Assembly: GCA_001487125.1 (NCBI GenBank)
Contig: LN913012.1
Coordinates: forward strand, 186,001-250,000
Origin: Gabonibacter massiliensis
GTDB lineage: Bacteria; Bacteroidota; Bacteroidia; Bacteroidales; Marinifilaceae
Direction: 5' to 3'
Length of the DNA: 64,000 nt
Part shown: piece after piece, positions 1 to 8,554 of the stretch
How positions within the stretch are numbered: the first letter of the stretch is position 1
Layout: every line of letters begins with the position of its first letter
Program-made: the position numbers and the translations under genes
The notes under the pieces: model-generated
What the model saw: the letters and a program-made list of their open reading frames with translations, nothing else
Databases searched by the model: none
Told to the model about the DNA's origin: nothing

Positions 1-1
1 T

Positions 2-574
2 AAGGTTATTACGGTCTCAGGCCCTGACGGATATATCTACGATGAAAAGGGATTGGACCAGGAGAAAATTAACTATTTGCTTGAACTGCGGGCAAGTAAT
101 AACGATGTCGTAGAGCCGTATGCGAAAAAATTTGGAGCTCGGTTCAAAGCCGGTAAAAAACCTTGGGAGGTTAAATGTGATATCGCTTTTCCTTGTGCGA
201 TCCAGAATGAGCTTAATGGAGAGGATGCCAGACAGTTGGTTGCTAACGGTTGTCGACTAATTGTAGAAACCTCAAATATGGGATGTACTCCGGAGGCCAT
301 ACATTATGCTAATGAACATATTACTTTTGTTCCCGGAAAGGCGGCTAATGCCGGCGGTGTGGCAACTTCCTGTTTAGAAATGAGCCAGAATGCCATGCAT
401 TACAGCTGGCCCGCCGAGGAGGTAGATGCCAAATTATCACAGATCATGAAAGATATTCATGATACCTGTCTCAAATACGGCAGGGAAGGAGATAAGGTGA
501 ATTATGTGAAAGGAGCTAATATCGGAGGTTTTATCAAGGTCGCAGAAGCCATGTGTGCCCAGGGACACGTATAA
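2..574 (+). CDS. gdhA: Glutamate dehydrogenase, C-terminal part (5' end outside window)
   Basis: The frame is already open at the first bases of the window and ends at TAA, so only about the last 190 residues of a roughly 445-residue hexameric glutamate dehydrogenase are seen. The enzyme interconverts glutamate and 2-oxoglutarate plus ammonia with NAD(P)H in the cytoplasm. Family signatures are visible: NGCRLIVETSNMGCTPEA in the coenzyme-binding domain, FVPGKAANAGGVATSCLEM, and the C-terminal helix VKGANIGGFIKVAEAM. An internal TTG near base 53 could be taken as a start, but the family reading continues upstream of it (KVITVSGPDGYIYDEKG), so the gene is cut by the window edge. A strong hairpin terminator follows. 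Identity is secure; coenzyme preference cannot be told from this piece. Confidence 0.95.
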   Translation, partial: KVITVSGPDGYIYDEKGLDQEKINYLLELRASNNDVVEPYAKKFGARFKAGKKPWEVKCDIAFPCAIQNELNGEDARQLVANGCRLIVETSNMGCTPEAIHYANEHITFVPGKAANAGGVATSCLEMSQNAMHYSWPAEEVDAKLSQIMKDIHDTCLKYGREGDKVNYVKGANIGGFIKVAEAMCAQGHV

Positions 575-614
575 TTTGTAGATTGAAGAATCGTTTATAT
601 TGAATATTGTTGGG

Positions 615-647
615 AACAAGCGGTCGTATCGACCGCTTGTTTTGTTT
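615..647 (+). terminator. Rho-independent terminator of gdhA
   Basis: An 11-bp perfect stem (acaagcggtcg / cgaccgcttgt, 616-640) with a 3-nt loop is followed by tttgttt. It lies 42 bases after the gdhA stop. Confidence 0.85.
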
Positions 648-679
648 CGATGGAAAATTTTAAACCTTTTATTTCATTC

Positions 680-687
680 TACGTTTG
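680..687 (+). promoter_or_regulatory. Bacteroidetes -7 element (TACGTTTG)
   Basis: TACGTTTG matches the TANNTTTG consensus and sits 27 bases before the ATG of the small acidic protein. The -33 element is weak: the expected position reads attt. Confidence 0.4.
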
Positions 688-714
688 ATAAGGTATGAAT
701 TTGATAAGATAATA

Positions 715-927
715 ATGAAAAGAGATAAGAAAAAATATTCGTTACCCGAAGAGGAACGAGACAATCGTTATTCGAAAAGCGATGATGCCCTGAATGCCGA
801 ATACAATGAGATTCTGGAATCTATTTTGGAGAACAATGATGAAGATGCGAAGGATAACATGTCTGATTATATGGATGAATTGAGGGAAGAATCTGCTGCT
901 CTGGATGATTTTGAGAAGCAATCGTAG
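715..927 (+). CDS. Small acidic hypothetical protein
   Basis: A 70-residue, highly charged, probably helical protein with no signal peptide or membrane segment. It begins with a basic stretch (MKRDKKKY) and then becomes rich in Asp and Glu (ESILENNDEDAKDNMSDYMDELREE is the densest part, described here by composition: about half acidic). ATG at 715 is preferred over the upstream TTG at 685, because a TANNTTTG element overlaps that TTG and would place the transcript start near 693. The gene ends 4 bases before the convergent TIGR02757 gene. The family is not recognised and no function can be given. Coding is supported by an unbroken frame and its position between a terminator and a convergent gene. 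Confidence 0.55.
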   Translation: MKRDKKKYSLPEEERDNRYSKSDDALNAEYNEILESILENNDEDAKDNMSDYMDELREESAALDDFEKQS

Positions 928-930
928 AGG

Positions 931-1686
931 TTATTTTGCGAATGCTCCCAAACCGAAGAGGGCAAAATCATAACGGATCGGATCGACGGGGTCGAACTCC
1001 CGAAGACGGCAAGTTAATTCAAGTACCGCTTGTCGATCGTTTTGCGATCGAGTTAAAAGTCCTAATTGTCTGCTGACATTTCCGGTATGCAAGTCCAATG
1101 GAATAAGAAGGGCGGAAGTAGGGATCTCCTTCCATAATCCGAAATCAATTTCATCCCGACGGACCATCCAGCGCAGGAACATATTAATCCGCTTGGCTGC
1201 AGATCCCTTTTCTACGTTGGCAATATGACGCAGAACTCTGGGATCCGCCGGAGAAGACGTAAATATCGCATGCCATTCCGCCAATACGTCGAACATATCC
1301 GGATGTTGTCGGTAAGCTCGGGAAAACAGACCCTCTAATCCACCGTAATATTTATAAATGCGGGATAGTGATTTGAAAAAGTAGATACAATCGTAATCAT
1401 TGAAAGTGCGGTGCTTAAAACCGGATAAACAGGAGTAATCGGCATCCGTCGCGTGGAGGACAAAGTCGTAGGGAGCGTAATCCACTCGTTTCATCAACTC
1501 TTTGCATTTTTTGATAATAGTCGGTCGTTGACCCCAGGCTAATGTGGCTGCCATGAATCCGGCAATTTCAATGTCTTCCTTTTCCTCAAAAAGTTTAGGG
1601 ATTTGGATGGGATCCGTTTCGATAAAAAAATCGGATCTGCAATACTCAATGTATTTCTCGTCAAGAAGTTGTTTAAGTGCAGACAT
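931..1686 (-). CDS. TIGR02757 (DUF2400) family protein
   Basis: A 251-residue cytoplasmic protein of the TIGR02757/DUF2400 family, which is common in Bacteroidetes and has no established function. Typical blocks are visible: FMAATLAWGQR near residue 45, LIPLDLHTGNVSRQLGL near residue 195, and FDPVDPIRYDFALFGLG at the C-terminus. The last block resembles the helix-hairpin-helix/Asp region of endonuclease III-type DNA glycosylases (inference from motif shape, not proof of activity). It is the last gene of a minus-strand group with threonine aldolase and mnmD. Its 5' leader consists mainly of a 12-copy octamer repeat lying between it and mnmD, which could affect its expression. Confidence 0.85.
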   Translation of the reverse strand: MSALKQLLDEKYIEYCRSDFFIETDPIQIPKLFEEKEDIEIAGFMAATLAWGQRPTIIKKCKELMKRVDYAPYDFVLHATDADYSCLSGFKHRTFNDYDCIYFFKSLSRIYKYYGGLEGLFSRAYRQHPDMFDVLAEWHAIFTSSPADPRVLRHIANVEKGSAAKRINMFLRWMVRRDEIDFGLWKEIPTSALLIPLDLHTGNVSRQLGLLTRSQNDRQAVLELTCRLREFDPVDPIRYDFALFGLGAFAK

Positions 1687-1712
1687 AGTTGAAATTATTT
1701 TCAGTTTTTATT

Positions 1713-1808
1713 AATCGCTCAATCACCTAATCACTCAATCACTCAATCACTCAATCACTCAATCACTCAATCACTCAATCACTCAATCACTCAATCACTC
1801 AATCACTT
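1713..1808. repeat. 12-copy octanucleotide tandem repeat (aatcactc)n
   Basis: Twelve contiguous 8-bp units fill 96 bp: aatcgctc, aatcacct, nine identical aatcactc, and aatcactt. On the minus strand the unit is GAGTGATT. The array starts inside the stop codon of mnmD and ends 27 bases before the start codon of the TIGR02757 gene, so it fills the gap between two co-directional genes. The slightly diverged outer units and identical core are what is expected of an array that changes length by slippage. Confidence 0.95.
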
Positions 1809-2466
1809 AAATCTTCTCCCCTCTCAGCATCTCCCGTTTTCCCGGGGGACCGGGAAGGCGTTTCAGTTTAAATCCGAGATTGCGGAGGGCTCTTTTCACG
1901 GTTCCTTTCACACAATAGGTTGTAAGAATTCCTTCCGGTTTTAATGCTTTGTAAAACTTGGCGAACATATCTTCCGTCCACAAACGGGGCTGTACGTCGG
2001 GGGCAAAGGCGTCAAAAAAGACAATATCGAAATATTCTTGGAAGTTGACTTCTTCAAAATCTGCCTTGTGTTTATGGAGCGTGAAATAGGGCGTGACGAC
2101 AACATCCTCGTTCCAGGGGGCATTATGTAATCGTGCGAATAAAGATGCGTTTTCCGGAGCGAAATGATCCGGATAATTAAGTTGTTCCACTTCGTCAGGG
2201 GTCAGCGGATATTTTTCAAAGGTATGGAATACCACGTTCCTTTGATTTTCACGGGCCTCCATAAGTGTCAGAAAAGCGTTTAACCCGGTTCCGAATCCGG
2301 CTTCCAGGATACGGATATTCTTTTGACCGTAATGGACTATTCCGGCTTTAATAAATACGTGAATCGATTCCTGTATCGCACCGTGAATAGAATGATAGGG
2401 CTCATTCAAATCAGGTATATACAGGGTATTGCTGCCGTCTTCCGTCGTGATGATTGCTCTATCCAT
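1807..2466 (-). CDS. mnmD: tRNA 5-methylaminomethyl-2-thiouridine methyltransferase MnmD
   Basis: A 219-residue class I SAM-dependent methyltransferase corresponding to the methyltransferase half of E. coli MnmC. It completes mnm5s2U at the wobble position 34 of tRNAs for Lys, Glu and Gln. The SAM-binding motif I is ILEAGFGTGLNAFL near residue 55, and the family motif IVFFDAFAPDVQPRLW lies near residue 150. The C-terminus (LPGPPGKREMLRG) is typical of the family. The FAD-dependent oxidoreductase half of MnmC is absent, as in other stand-alone MnmD proteins. It starts 3 bases after the threonine aldolase stop codon, so the two are probably co-transcribed. A tRNA-Lys(TTT) and tilS are also encoded in this window. 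Confidence 0.9.
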   Translation of the reverse strand: MDRAIITTEDGSNTLYIPDLNEPYHSIHGAIQESIHVFIKAGIVHYGQKNIRILEAGFGTGLNAFLTLMEARENQRNVVFHTFEKYPLTPDEVEQLNYPDHFAPENASLFARLHNAPWNEDVVVTPYFTLHKHKADFEEVNFQEYFDIVFFDAFAPDVQPRLWTEDMFAKFYKALKPEGILTTYCVKGTVKRALRNLGFKLKRLPGPPGKREMLRGEKI

Positions 2467-2469
2467 CCT

Positions 2470-3498
2470 TTAGCACAACTCTTGACGCAGAAGATTTGCG
2501 AATTCGATGACATCATTTTCCGTGGTGTCGAACGAACAAACCCATCTCACTTCGGCGGCGTCTTCATCCCATACGTAAAAAAAGCATTCATTTTGAAGTT
2601 TGGAGATTTTTTCTCTCGGAATAATGGCGAAAATTTCATTCGCTTCCACTTTTTGCGTGATGTTTACGGAGGGTATCTGTTCTGCGGCATTGGCCAGTTT
2701 TTGTGCCATGGCATTGGCATGAGCCGCTGATTTCAACCATAAATTATCTTTTAACATGGCGGAGAACTGGGCGGCAATAAAGCGGGATTTAGAGTGTAAT
2801 TGCATCAATTGCTTCCGGATATACTTAACCTCTTTCGACATTCGTGTATTGAAAAAAATGACGGCTTCCCCGAACATCATACCGTTTTTGGTTCCACCGA
2901 AACTTAACACGTCAATCCCCACTTCTTTGGTTATACTGGCCGCGGTGCATCCCAGATAGGCTACGGCATTGGCTAATCGGGCTCCGTCCATGTGGACATA
3001 CATATCGTGGGCATGGGCGAAATCGCAAATTTCTTTCAACTCCTCATGCGTGTAGACGGTTCCGAGTTCCGTGCATTGGGTTAAAGAGATTATTTTCGGT
3101 TGGGAGTGATGTTGATCGTCGAATCCATGCATATGGTTATGAATCAGTCCCAAGGTGAGTTTCCCGTCATACGTCGGAACGGTTAACAGTTTACTTCCGG
3201 TCTGTTTTTCGATAGCCCCGCACTCGTCCACGTTGATATGGGCTGTTTCTGCACAAATGATGGCATTATACGAATGTGCGAATGCCGAGAGGCTCAAAAT
3301 ATTGGCTCCCGTTCCGTTGTAAACGAAATAGACGTCTATATCGTCTCCGAACAATTGTTTGAAATCTTTAACGGCTTTCTCCGTGTATTTGTCTTCCCCG
3401 TAGGAGTGTTGATGTCCGAAAGCCGATTCTTCCAGTGCTTTGAAAACTTCCGGTAATACTCCGGAGAAGTTGTCACTACCGAAACCTCTAAGTCCCAT
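2470..3498 (-). CDS. ltaE: Low-specificity L-threonine aldolase
   Basis: A 342-residue PLP-dependent fold-type I enzyme of the beta-eliminating lyase/threonine aldolase family, cleaving L-threonine or L-allo-threonine to glycine and acetaldehyde. Visible landmarks are the N-terminal FGSDNFSGVLPEVFKAL, the cofactor-region MDGARLANAVAYLG near residue 170, and the PLP-lysine motif SFGGTKNGMM near residue 205. Length agrees with the family. It is first in a tight minus-strand pair with mnmD (3-base gap). Upstream lies the terminator of the methylmalonyl-CoA decarboxylase operon, so it should have its own promoter, although none was clear in the 50-base gap. Confidence 0.9.
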   Translation of the reverse strand: MGLRGFGSDNFSGVLPEVFKALEESAFGHQHSYGEDKYTEKAVKDFKQLFGDDIDVYFVYNGTGANILSLSAFAHSYNAIICAETAHINVDECGAIEKQTGSKLLTVPTYDGKLTLGLIHNHMHGFDDQHHSQPKIISLTQCTELGTVYTHEELKEICDFAHAHDMYVHMDGARLANAVAYLGCTAASITKEVGIDVLSFGGTKNGMMFGEAVIFFNTRMSKEVKYIRKQLMQLHSKSRFIAAQFSAMLKDNLWLKSAAHANAMAQKLANAAEQIPSVNITQKVEANEIFAIIPREKISKLQNECFFYVWDEDAAEVRWVCSFDTTENDVIEFANLLRQELC

Positions 3499-3550
3499 GA
3501 ATAGAAATTGAATTAAATGGTTAAAGGAAAATGATCCGAACGAACGGAAT

Positions 3551-3586
3551 ATAAAAAGACTACCTCAAAACAGATTTGAGGTAGTC
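3551..3586 (-). terminator. Rho-independent terminator of the mmd operon
   Basis: A 12-bp perfect stem (gactacctcaaa 3558-3569, tttgaggtagtc 3575-3586) is followed on the minus strand by tttttat. It lies 13 bases beyond the stop codon of mmdB. Confidence 0.9.
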
Positions 3587-3598
3587 TCTGATATTGAA

Positions 3599-4870
3599 TT
3601 ATCCCAAGAAAGACAATAATATACCGGCGGCTACGGCAGAACCGATAACTCCGGCGACGTTGGGTCCCATGGCATGCATCAGCAGGAAGTTACCCGGGTT
3701 GGCTTCCTGGCCTACGTTTTGTGATACGCGGGCAGCCATCGGAACGGCGGAAACTCCGGCGGAACCGATCAACGGATTGATCTTGTTTTTGGTAAACAAG
3801 TTCATGAATTTTGCAAGTAAAACTCCACCGGCACTACCGATACTGAAAGCCAGAATACCGATAACCAGAATAGCCAGTGTCTGGAAATTCAGGAAAGCGG
3901 CGGCAGTCGTAGTCGCTCCGACGGAAATTCCTAAAAATATCGTACAGATATTCATCAATTCGTTTTGAACCGTTTTGCTCAAGCGTTCGACCACACCGCA
4001 TTCGCGCATCAGGTTACCCAGCATCAGACATCCGATTAGAGGAGCAGCAGAGGGTAAGAGTAACGATACGAAGATGGTTACGACGATCGGGAATACGATT
4101 TTCTCTTTTTTGGAGACTTTACGCAATTGTTGCATTACAATTTCCCGTTCTTTCTGGGTTGTCAGAGCTTTCATGATCGGCGGTTGGATCACGGGAACCA
4201 AGGCCATATAGGAATAAGCCGCTACCGCGATAGGGCCAAGTAACCCCGGAGCCAGCTTAGACGTCAGGTAGATGGCCGTAGGGCCGTCGGCTCCCCCGAT
4301 AATACCTATGGAGCCTGCTTCCGCGTAAGTGAATCCGAGTGCAAGGGCTCCCAAGAATGTTGCGAAGATTCCGAGTTGGGCTGCCGCACCTAACAGAAAA
4401 CTTTTAGGATTCGCCAATAGCGGACCGAAATCCGTCATTGCCCCGACACCGATAAAAATGATACAGGGATAAATCCCTAATTTTACTCCTAAATAAATGT
4501 AATCCAGCAAACCTACATTATTGTAGTTTGCGAAATTGCCCCAATGTACGTGTCCTCCTTCAAAGAGTTCCGGATGGTATAGTCCTGCCCCGGGCAAGTT
4601 CGTCAGCAACATCCCGAAAGCGATGGGTAACAACAACAAGGGCTCGAATTTTTTAACAATGGCTAAATAAAATAGTACGCAAGCTACGACTATCATGACC
4701 AGACATAACCAGTTCCCGGAATAGAGATGTGCAAATCCTGTGTCATTTAAGAATTTGGTCACTTTTTCTCCCATATCGATCTCTTCTGCTCCGGCAGCAA
4801 AGGGTATGATAAATATTCCGAGTAATAAGGCTATCTTTAACAGGTATTTTTTTACTTGTTTCATTTTCAA
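3599..4870 (-). CDS. mmdB: Na+-translocating decarboxylase beta subunit
   Basis: A 423-residue polytopic membrane protein of the OadB/MmdB/GcdB family. This subunit decarboxylates carboxybiotin and pumps Na+ out of the cell. The sodium-site region [15 protein letters not shown] lies near residue 190, and the C-terminal [24 protein letters not shown] is typical. The N-terminus adds a signal-like hydrophobic stretch and a short loop ([13 protein letters not shown]) ahead of the usual first membrane segment, as in many Bacteroidetes members. It is the last gene of mce-mmdA-mmdD-mmdC-mmdB, 14 bases after mmdC and just before a strong terminator. The substrate assignment to methylmalonyl-CoA, not oxaloacetate, rests on operon context. 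Confidence 0.92.
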   Translation of the reverse strand: MKMKQVKKYLLKIALLLGIFIIPFAAGAEEIDMGEKVTKFLNDTGFAHLYSGNWLCLVMIVVACVLFYLAIVKKFEPLLLLPIAFGMLLTNLPGAGLYHPELFEGGHVHWGNFANYNNVGLLDYIYLGVKLGIYPCIIFIGVGAMTDFGPLLANPKSFLLGAAAQLGIFATFLGALALGFTYAEAGSIGIIGGADGPTAIYLTSKLAPGLLGPIAVAAYSYMALVPVIQPPIMKALTTQKEREIVMQQLRKVSKKEKIVFPIVVTIFVSLLLPSAAPLIGCLMLGNLMRECGVVERLSKTVQNELMNICTIFLGISVGATTTAAAFLNFQTLAILVIGILAFSIGSAGGVLLAKFMNLFTKNKINPLIGSAGVSAVPMAARVSQNVGQEANPGNFLLMHAMGPNVAGVIGSAVAAGILLSFLG

Positions 4871-4884
4871 ATGTTTTACGGTAA

Positions 4885-5316
4885 TTAAGCCAATTCAACA
4901 AGTGGGTCGTCCTGTGAAACACTCTGACCTACGGTAACATGAATTGTTTTCACTTGGCCGTCGCTACTTGCCACGATGTTATTTTCCATTTTCATGGCTT
5001 CCATCACAAGCAGGCAATCTCCGCGTTTCACCTGACTGCCGACTTTAACACTGATTGCGGATATCGTACCGGGAAGCGGTGCTTTAATCGTGTTGGTTTT
5101 GTTGGACGCCGTATTTTGCGCCGGACTCTTGTACGTGGTCGATGTCGGTATTGCCGCGGGCTTGCGGGGTACGGCGGTAGGAGCAACCGTATTCCTACTT
5201 TCGTAAGTTACGTCATAAGATATCCCGTTCACCTCAACCGTGGCCTTGTTATGGTCCGTTATATTGACAGTTACGTCGAAGTTATTTTCGTCTATGGTGA
5301 TTTTGAATTTATTCAT
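4885..5316 (-). CDS. mmdC: Biotin carboxyl carrier subunit of the decarboxylase
   Basis: A 143-residue biotinyl carrier protein. It has a short N-terminal domain ([18 protein letters not shown]), a Pro/Ala/Thr-rich flexible linker at about residues 45-75, and a C-terminal biotinyl domain with the attachment motif [10 protein letters not shown], in which the Lys between the two Met is biotinylated. It carries carboxybiotin from the carboxyltransferase (mmdA) to the membrane pump (mmdB). It lies between mmdD and mmdB with gaps of 12 and 14 bases, so it belongs to the same transcript. Confidence 0.92.
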   Translation of the reverse strand: MNKFKITIDENNFDVTVNITDHNKATVEVNGISYDVTYESRNTVAPTAVPRKPAAIPTSTTYKSPAQNTASNKTNTIKAPLPGTISAISVKVGSQVKRGDCLLVMEAMKMENNIVASSDGQVKTIHVTVGQSVSQDDPLVELA

Positions 5317-5328
5317 AATCTGTTTATT

Positions 5329-5676
5329 TTACTTATTAAGATTTCTCATGCCATAAATTTTAGAGCTCCACGGAGAATAACGTTTTTCAACCTCTTCGAT
5401 CGTGATTACATGAGGCTCTTCGTCATGAGAGTTAAAATATAGATGCATAGCCATGGCAACGGCAGCTTGTTCGTGTGGGGTCGGATGGGTATCCGTCGTC
5501 ACAACTGTTTTTTCCGGTTCTTGAACCGCTTTGGTGGCATGATCTTTCACTTGATTCGCGATCCTGGTCTGTAAATTAATGATCCAGATCAAAAGAACCA
5601 ATAATAGAAACACTGTCAGCATTCCCACACCTGTAATGAGGAGAGCATAACCCCAGTTTATTGCTAATGTGATCAT
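5329..5676 (-). CDS. mmdD: Small membrane subunit (OadG/MmdD family)
   Basis: A 115-residue protein with one N-terminal membrane helix (residues about 5-32), then a charged cytoplasmic tail with a short His-containing patch (HPTPHEQAAVAMAMHLYF) and a C-terminal PWSSKIYGMRNLNK. In OadG/MmdD proteins the helix and tail hold the decarboxylase complex together. Sequence conservation in this family is low, so the call rests on topology, size and its exact position between mmdA and mmdC (gaps of 5 and 12 bases). Confidence 0.8.
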   Translation of the reverse strand: MITLAINWGYALLITGVGMLTVFLLLVLLIWIINLQTRIANQVKDHATKAVQEPEKTVVTTDTHPTPHEQAAVAMAMHLYFNSHDEEPHVITIEEVEKRYSPWSSKIYGMRNLNK

Positions 5677-5681
5677 ATGGC

Positions 5682-7241
5682 TTACAACGGTATATTTGAA
5701 TGTTTCTTCATCGGGTTAACGACGCGCTTGGTCTGTAAAGACTGGAAAGCGCGGATAATGCGGAAACGCGTATTACGCGGGTCGATGACATCGTCGATGT
5801 ATCCGTATGAAGCGGCTTTGTACGGGTTTGCGAAGGCCGTGTTGTATTCCTCTTCTTTTGTGGCGACGAACTTAGCTTTTTCCTCCGGATCGGAGATGGC
5901 GGCTAACTCCTTGCCATACAACACTTCAATGGCACCCTTGGCTCCCATAACGGCGATTTGTGCCGTCGGCCAGGCGTAATTGAAATCTCCCCGCAATTGT
6001 TTACACGACATCACGTCGTGAGCACCACCGTAGGATTTCCGTAAAGTAATGGTTACTTTCGGTACGGTTGCCTCGCCGTAAGCAAACATGAGTTTTGCCC
6101 CGTGGGTGATGATACCGCCGTATTCTTGCATGCGTCCCGGTAAAAATCCCGGTACGTCAACCAAGGTTAACACGGGAATGTTGAAACAGTCGCAGAAACG
6201 CACGAAGCGGGCTGCTTTGCGGGAGGCTTCGATGTCAAGTACTCCGGCGTAGAAATTCGGCTGGTTAGCGATTACACCGACGGAACGTCCTCCCATGCGG
6301 CAGAATCCGACAATGATATTCCGTGCATAACGTTTGTGAACTTCCAGGAATTTTCCGTTGTCCACGATGGCTTCGATAACATCCATCATGTTATACGGTA
6401 AATTCGGGTTATCGGGTATCAACTCGTTTAACTGGTCTTCCAAACGATCGATCGGATCATTGCATGGAACGATCGGGGTTTCTTCCAAGTTGTTAGAAGG
6501 CAGGTAAGAGAGCAAATCGCGGATAATAGCGATTCCCTCTTCCTCGTTTTCTGCCAGGAAATGAGAAACACCGGATTTCGTTGAATGAACTTCCGCACCT
6601 CCTAATTCTTCGGTCGTGATGTCTTCTCCTGTTACGGTTTTTACTACCTTCGGACCGGTTACGAACATATAAGATGATTGGTCGGTCATCAGAATGAAGT
6701 CCGTCAACGCGGGAGAATACACGGCTCCTCCGGCACAAGGACCGAATATGGCGGAGATTTGCGGAATTACTCCCGACGCCAGGATGTTCCGTTCGAAAAT
6801 TTCGGCGTATCCGGCTAAAGAGTTAACACCTTCTTGAATACGGGCACCGCCTGAGTCGTTCAATCCGATAATAGGAGCTCCCACGGTCATGGCTTTATCC
6901 ATCACCTTGCAGATTTTTTGAGCTAACGTTTCGGAAAGTGCTCCACCGAAAACCGTGAAGTCTTGAGCGAAAACAAATACGAGACGTCCGTCAATTGTTC
7001 CCTGACCGGTCACCACGCCGTCTCCCAAAAACTTGGTTTTTTCCATGCCGAAATTATAGCAACGGTGTGTTATGAACATATCGAACTCTTCGAAACTGTT
7101 TTCATCCAGCAACATGGCGATTCTTTCTCGGGCGGTATATTTCCCTTTCTTGTGCTGGGATTCTATTCGCTTTTCCCCTCCGCCAAGTCTCGCCTGGGCT
7201 CGTAATTCGATTAACTCTTTGACTTTATCTTGATTGGTCAT
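5682..7241 (-). CDS. mmdA: Methylmalonyl-CoA decarboxylase carboxyltransferase subunit
   Basis: A 519-residue carboxyltransferase of the acyl-CoA carboxylase beta/PccB/MmdA family with two crotonase-like halves. It moves the carboxyl group of (S)-methylmalonyl-CoA to biotin on mmdC and releases propionyl-CoA. Landmarks are [21 protein letters not shown] at the N-terminus (shown in part), [18 protein letters not shown] near residue 125, [17 protein letters not shown] near residue 170, and [17 protein letters not shown] and [15 protein letters not shown] in the second half. A PccB role in a carboxylase is an alternative, but adjacency to the Na+ pump subunits and to the epimerase favours the decarboxylase. 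Confidence 0.93.
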   Translation of the reverse strand: MTNQDKVKELIELRAQARLGGGEKRIESQHKKGKYTARERIAMLLDENSFEEFDMFITHRCYNFGMEKTKFLGDGVVTGQGTIDGRLVFVFAQDFTVFGGALSETLAQKICKVMDKAMTVGAPIIGLNDSGGARIQEGVNSLAGYAEIFERNILASGVIPQISAIFGPCAGGAVYSPALTDFILMTDQSSYMFVTGPKVVKTVTGEDITTEELGGAEVHSTKSGVSHFLAENEEEGIAIIRDLLSYLPSNNLEETPIVPCNDPIDRLEDQLNELIPDNPNLPYNMMDVIEAIVDNGKFLEVHKRYARNIIVGFCRMGGRSVGVIANQPNFYAGVLDIEASRKAARFVRFCDCFNIPVLTLVDVPGFLPGRMQEYGGIITHGAKLMFAYGEATVPKVTITLRKSYGGAHDVMSCKQLRGDFNYAWPTAQIAVMGAKGAIEVLYGKELAAISDPEEKAKFVATKEEEYNTAFANPYKAASYGYIDDVIDPRNTRFRIIRAFQSLQTKRVVNPMKKHSNIPL

Positions 7242-7278
7242 AGTATCAAAATTTATATAGGCTGATTATCTGAAAAAA

Positions 7279-7683
7279 TTATTTTGTCCCGCAAAGTTCC
7301 GTCAATACTCTGAACGTTGATTTCGGGTGAAGGAATCCGATTCTTAGTCCTTCTGCACCTCCGCGGGGTGCTTTGTCGATTAGCTGACAACCTGCAGCTT
7401 GTGCATCGTTCAATGCGGTTTGAACATCTTCAACGGCGAAAGCTATGTGGTGCATACCGCCTCCGTTTTTTTCCACGAATTTACCGATAGGGCCTTCCGG
7501 ATCAGTCGACTCCAGTAATTCAATTTTTGTCTGTCCCACTTTGAAGAAGGCCGTTTTTACTTTTTGATCTTTTACTTCTTCAATTGCATAGCATTCTAAT
7601 CCCAATACTTTTTCATAAAATGGAATGGCTTCATCCAAACTGGCAACGGCAATGCCAATGTGCTCGATATGAGTTGGTTTCAT
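7279..7683 (-). CDS. mce: Methylmalonyl-CoA epimerase
   Basis: A 134-residue vicinal-oxygen-chelate (glyoxalase-fold) enzyme that interconverts (R)- and (S)-methylmalonyl-CoA. The metal-binding pattern is visible: IEHIGIAVASLDEAIPFYEKVLG at the N-terminus (first His), HHIAFAVEDV in the middle, and a C-terminal Glu in the FRVLTELCGTK end. It is the first gene of the mmd operon, 37 bases upstream of mmdA. Together they make the branch from succinyl-CoA (via the B12 mutase, not in this window) through methylmalonyl-CoA to propionyl-CoA. Confidence 0.94.
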   Translation of the reverse strand: MKPTHIEHIGIAVASLDEAIPFYEKVLGLECYAIEEVKDQKVKTAFFKVGQTKIELLESTDPEGPIGKFVEKNGGGMHHIAFAVEDVQTALNDAQAAGCQLIDKAPRGGAEGLRIGFLHPKSTFRVLTELCGTK

Positions 7684-7834
7684 CGTGATAAAATTTAATT
7701 AATTAGATATTATGTTTAATCTTAATTTGTTTTCCACACATATTTTTAGAACTTTTTGTCTGCTAAAAATACAAGGTGCGAAATTACTGATTGTTATTGC
7801 GATTTTCAAACAATTTGATGTTGATTATTCTTAA

Positions 7835-7857
7835 AAAACGATGTTTAGAATCGTTTT
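7835..7857. repeat. Inverted repeat in divergent promoter region
   Basis: aaaacgat (7835-7842) and atcgtttt (7850-7857) form an 8-bp inverted repeat with a 7-base spacer, between divergent mce and the membrane-protein gene at 7950. The symmetry and location suit a regulator-binding site, but no regulator gene is adjacent. The rest of the 266-base gap is AT-rich, and no clear TANNTTTG promoter was seen. Confidence 0.35.
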
Positions 7858-7949
7858 AAATAAACTGCAAAAAATCAATGGTTTCCTTCTGTAACTCTTT
7901 ACTTGATAAATACGTAAATCTTAAAAAATGAAATAAAAAATAAGAGATC

Positions 7950-8357
7950 ATGAGTAGACAGAAATTAGTTGTTTTTATTATGGCGATCATCGGAATGATA
8001 GCTACTTTTTTACCTTGGTACGAAGTAAACCTTTATGGTTCGATTATGGGATATCAGTCGGCGGGTTGGTTCACGTTCATTATGTTTGCCGTCGCTTTTT
8101 TATTGGGGCTGAGGGGAAAATTGAGAGAAGATATGGGTGTGGGTTGGGTATACATCGGTTCGGGTTTCAGTTTGGCCGCGGCTTTTGTGGTGTTATGGCG
8201 CATTATCGTTATTTATTTGGATAAGGAGGGGGCTGCGACGACATTGACCGGGGAGATGATGGCGGAGGAAGTACGGGTTTTGTATGGCGCTTATCAGGTA
8301 GTCATTGCCGGAATATGTCTTCCTTTCGGGGCATTTCTTTTTCAGCGGAAAAAATGA
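7950..8357 (+). CDS. Four-helix membrane protein, unknown function
   Basis: A 135-residue integral membrane protein with about four hydrophobic segments (residues about 5-24, 38-54, 68-88 and 110-130) separated by short charged loops and ending in QRKK. The N-terminal pattern (FIMAIIGMIATFLPWYEV) resembles small membrane proteins often labelled only as hypothetical in Bacteroidetes. It is monocistronic: the upstream gene is divergent and a long hairpin follows. The family is not recognised. Coding is supported by the clean frame and membrane-protein composition. Confidence 0.75.
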   Translation: MSRQKLVVFIMAIIGMIATFLPWYEVNLYGSIMGYQSAGWFTFIMFAVAFLLGLRGKLREDMGVGWVYIGSGFSLAAAFVVLWRIIVIYLDKEGAATTLTGEMMAEEVRVLYGAYQVVIAGICLPFGAFLFQRKK

Positions 8358-8370
8358 AGAAAATAAATAA

Positions 8371-8429
8371 ATTCCGGGATCGGGGGACTTGGAGAGTTAA
8401 AGAAGAACTCAATTCCCTGATCCCGGAAT
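8371..8429 (+). terminator. Hairpin after the membrane-protein gene
   Basis: attccgggatc (8371-8381) pairs perfectly with gatcccggaat (8419-8429) across a 37-base loop, 13 bases after the stop codon. The T-tract is poor (ggttgtgttta), so it may be a weak terminator or an mRNA-stabilising 3' structure. Confidence 0.45.
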
Positions 8430-8554
8430 GGTTGTGTTTAAAAAGAGAGGAATTTGTGATTTTGGAAATAAATTTTTTCATCTATTAAAAAAAATCAGTA
8501 CCTTGTCGTCTCATTTCTGACGTTGAAAATTATTCATTAAAATAACAATAAGAT

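Noticed and set aside
1713-1808. CRISPR array
   Set aside because: The 8-bp units follow one another directly with no spacers, and no cas genes are near. It is a simple tandem repeat.
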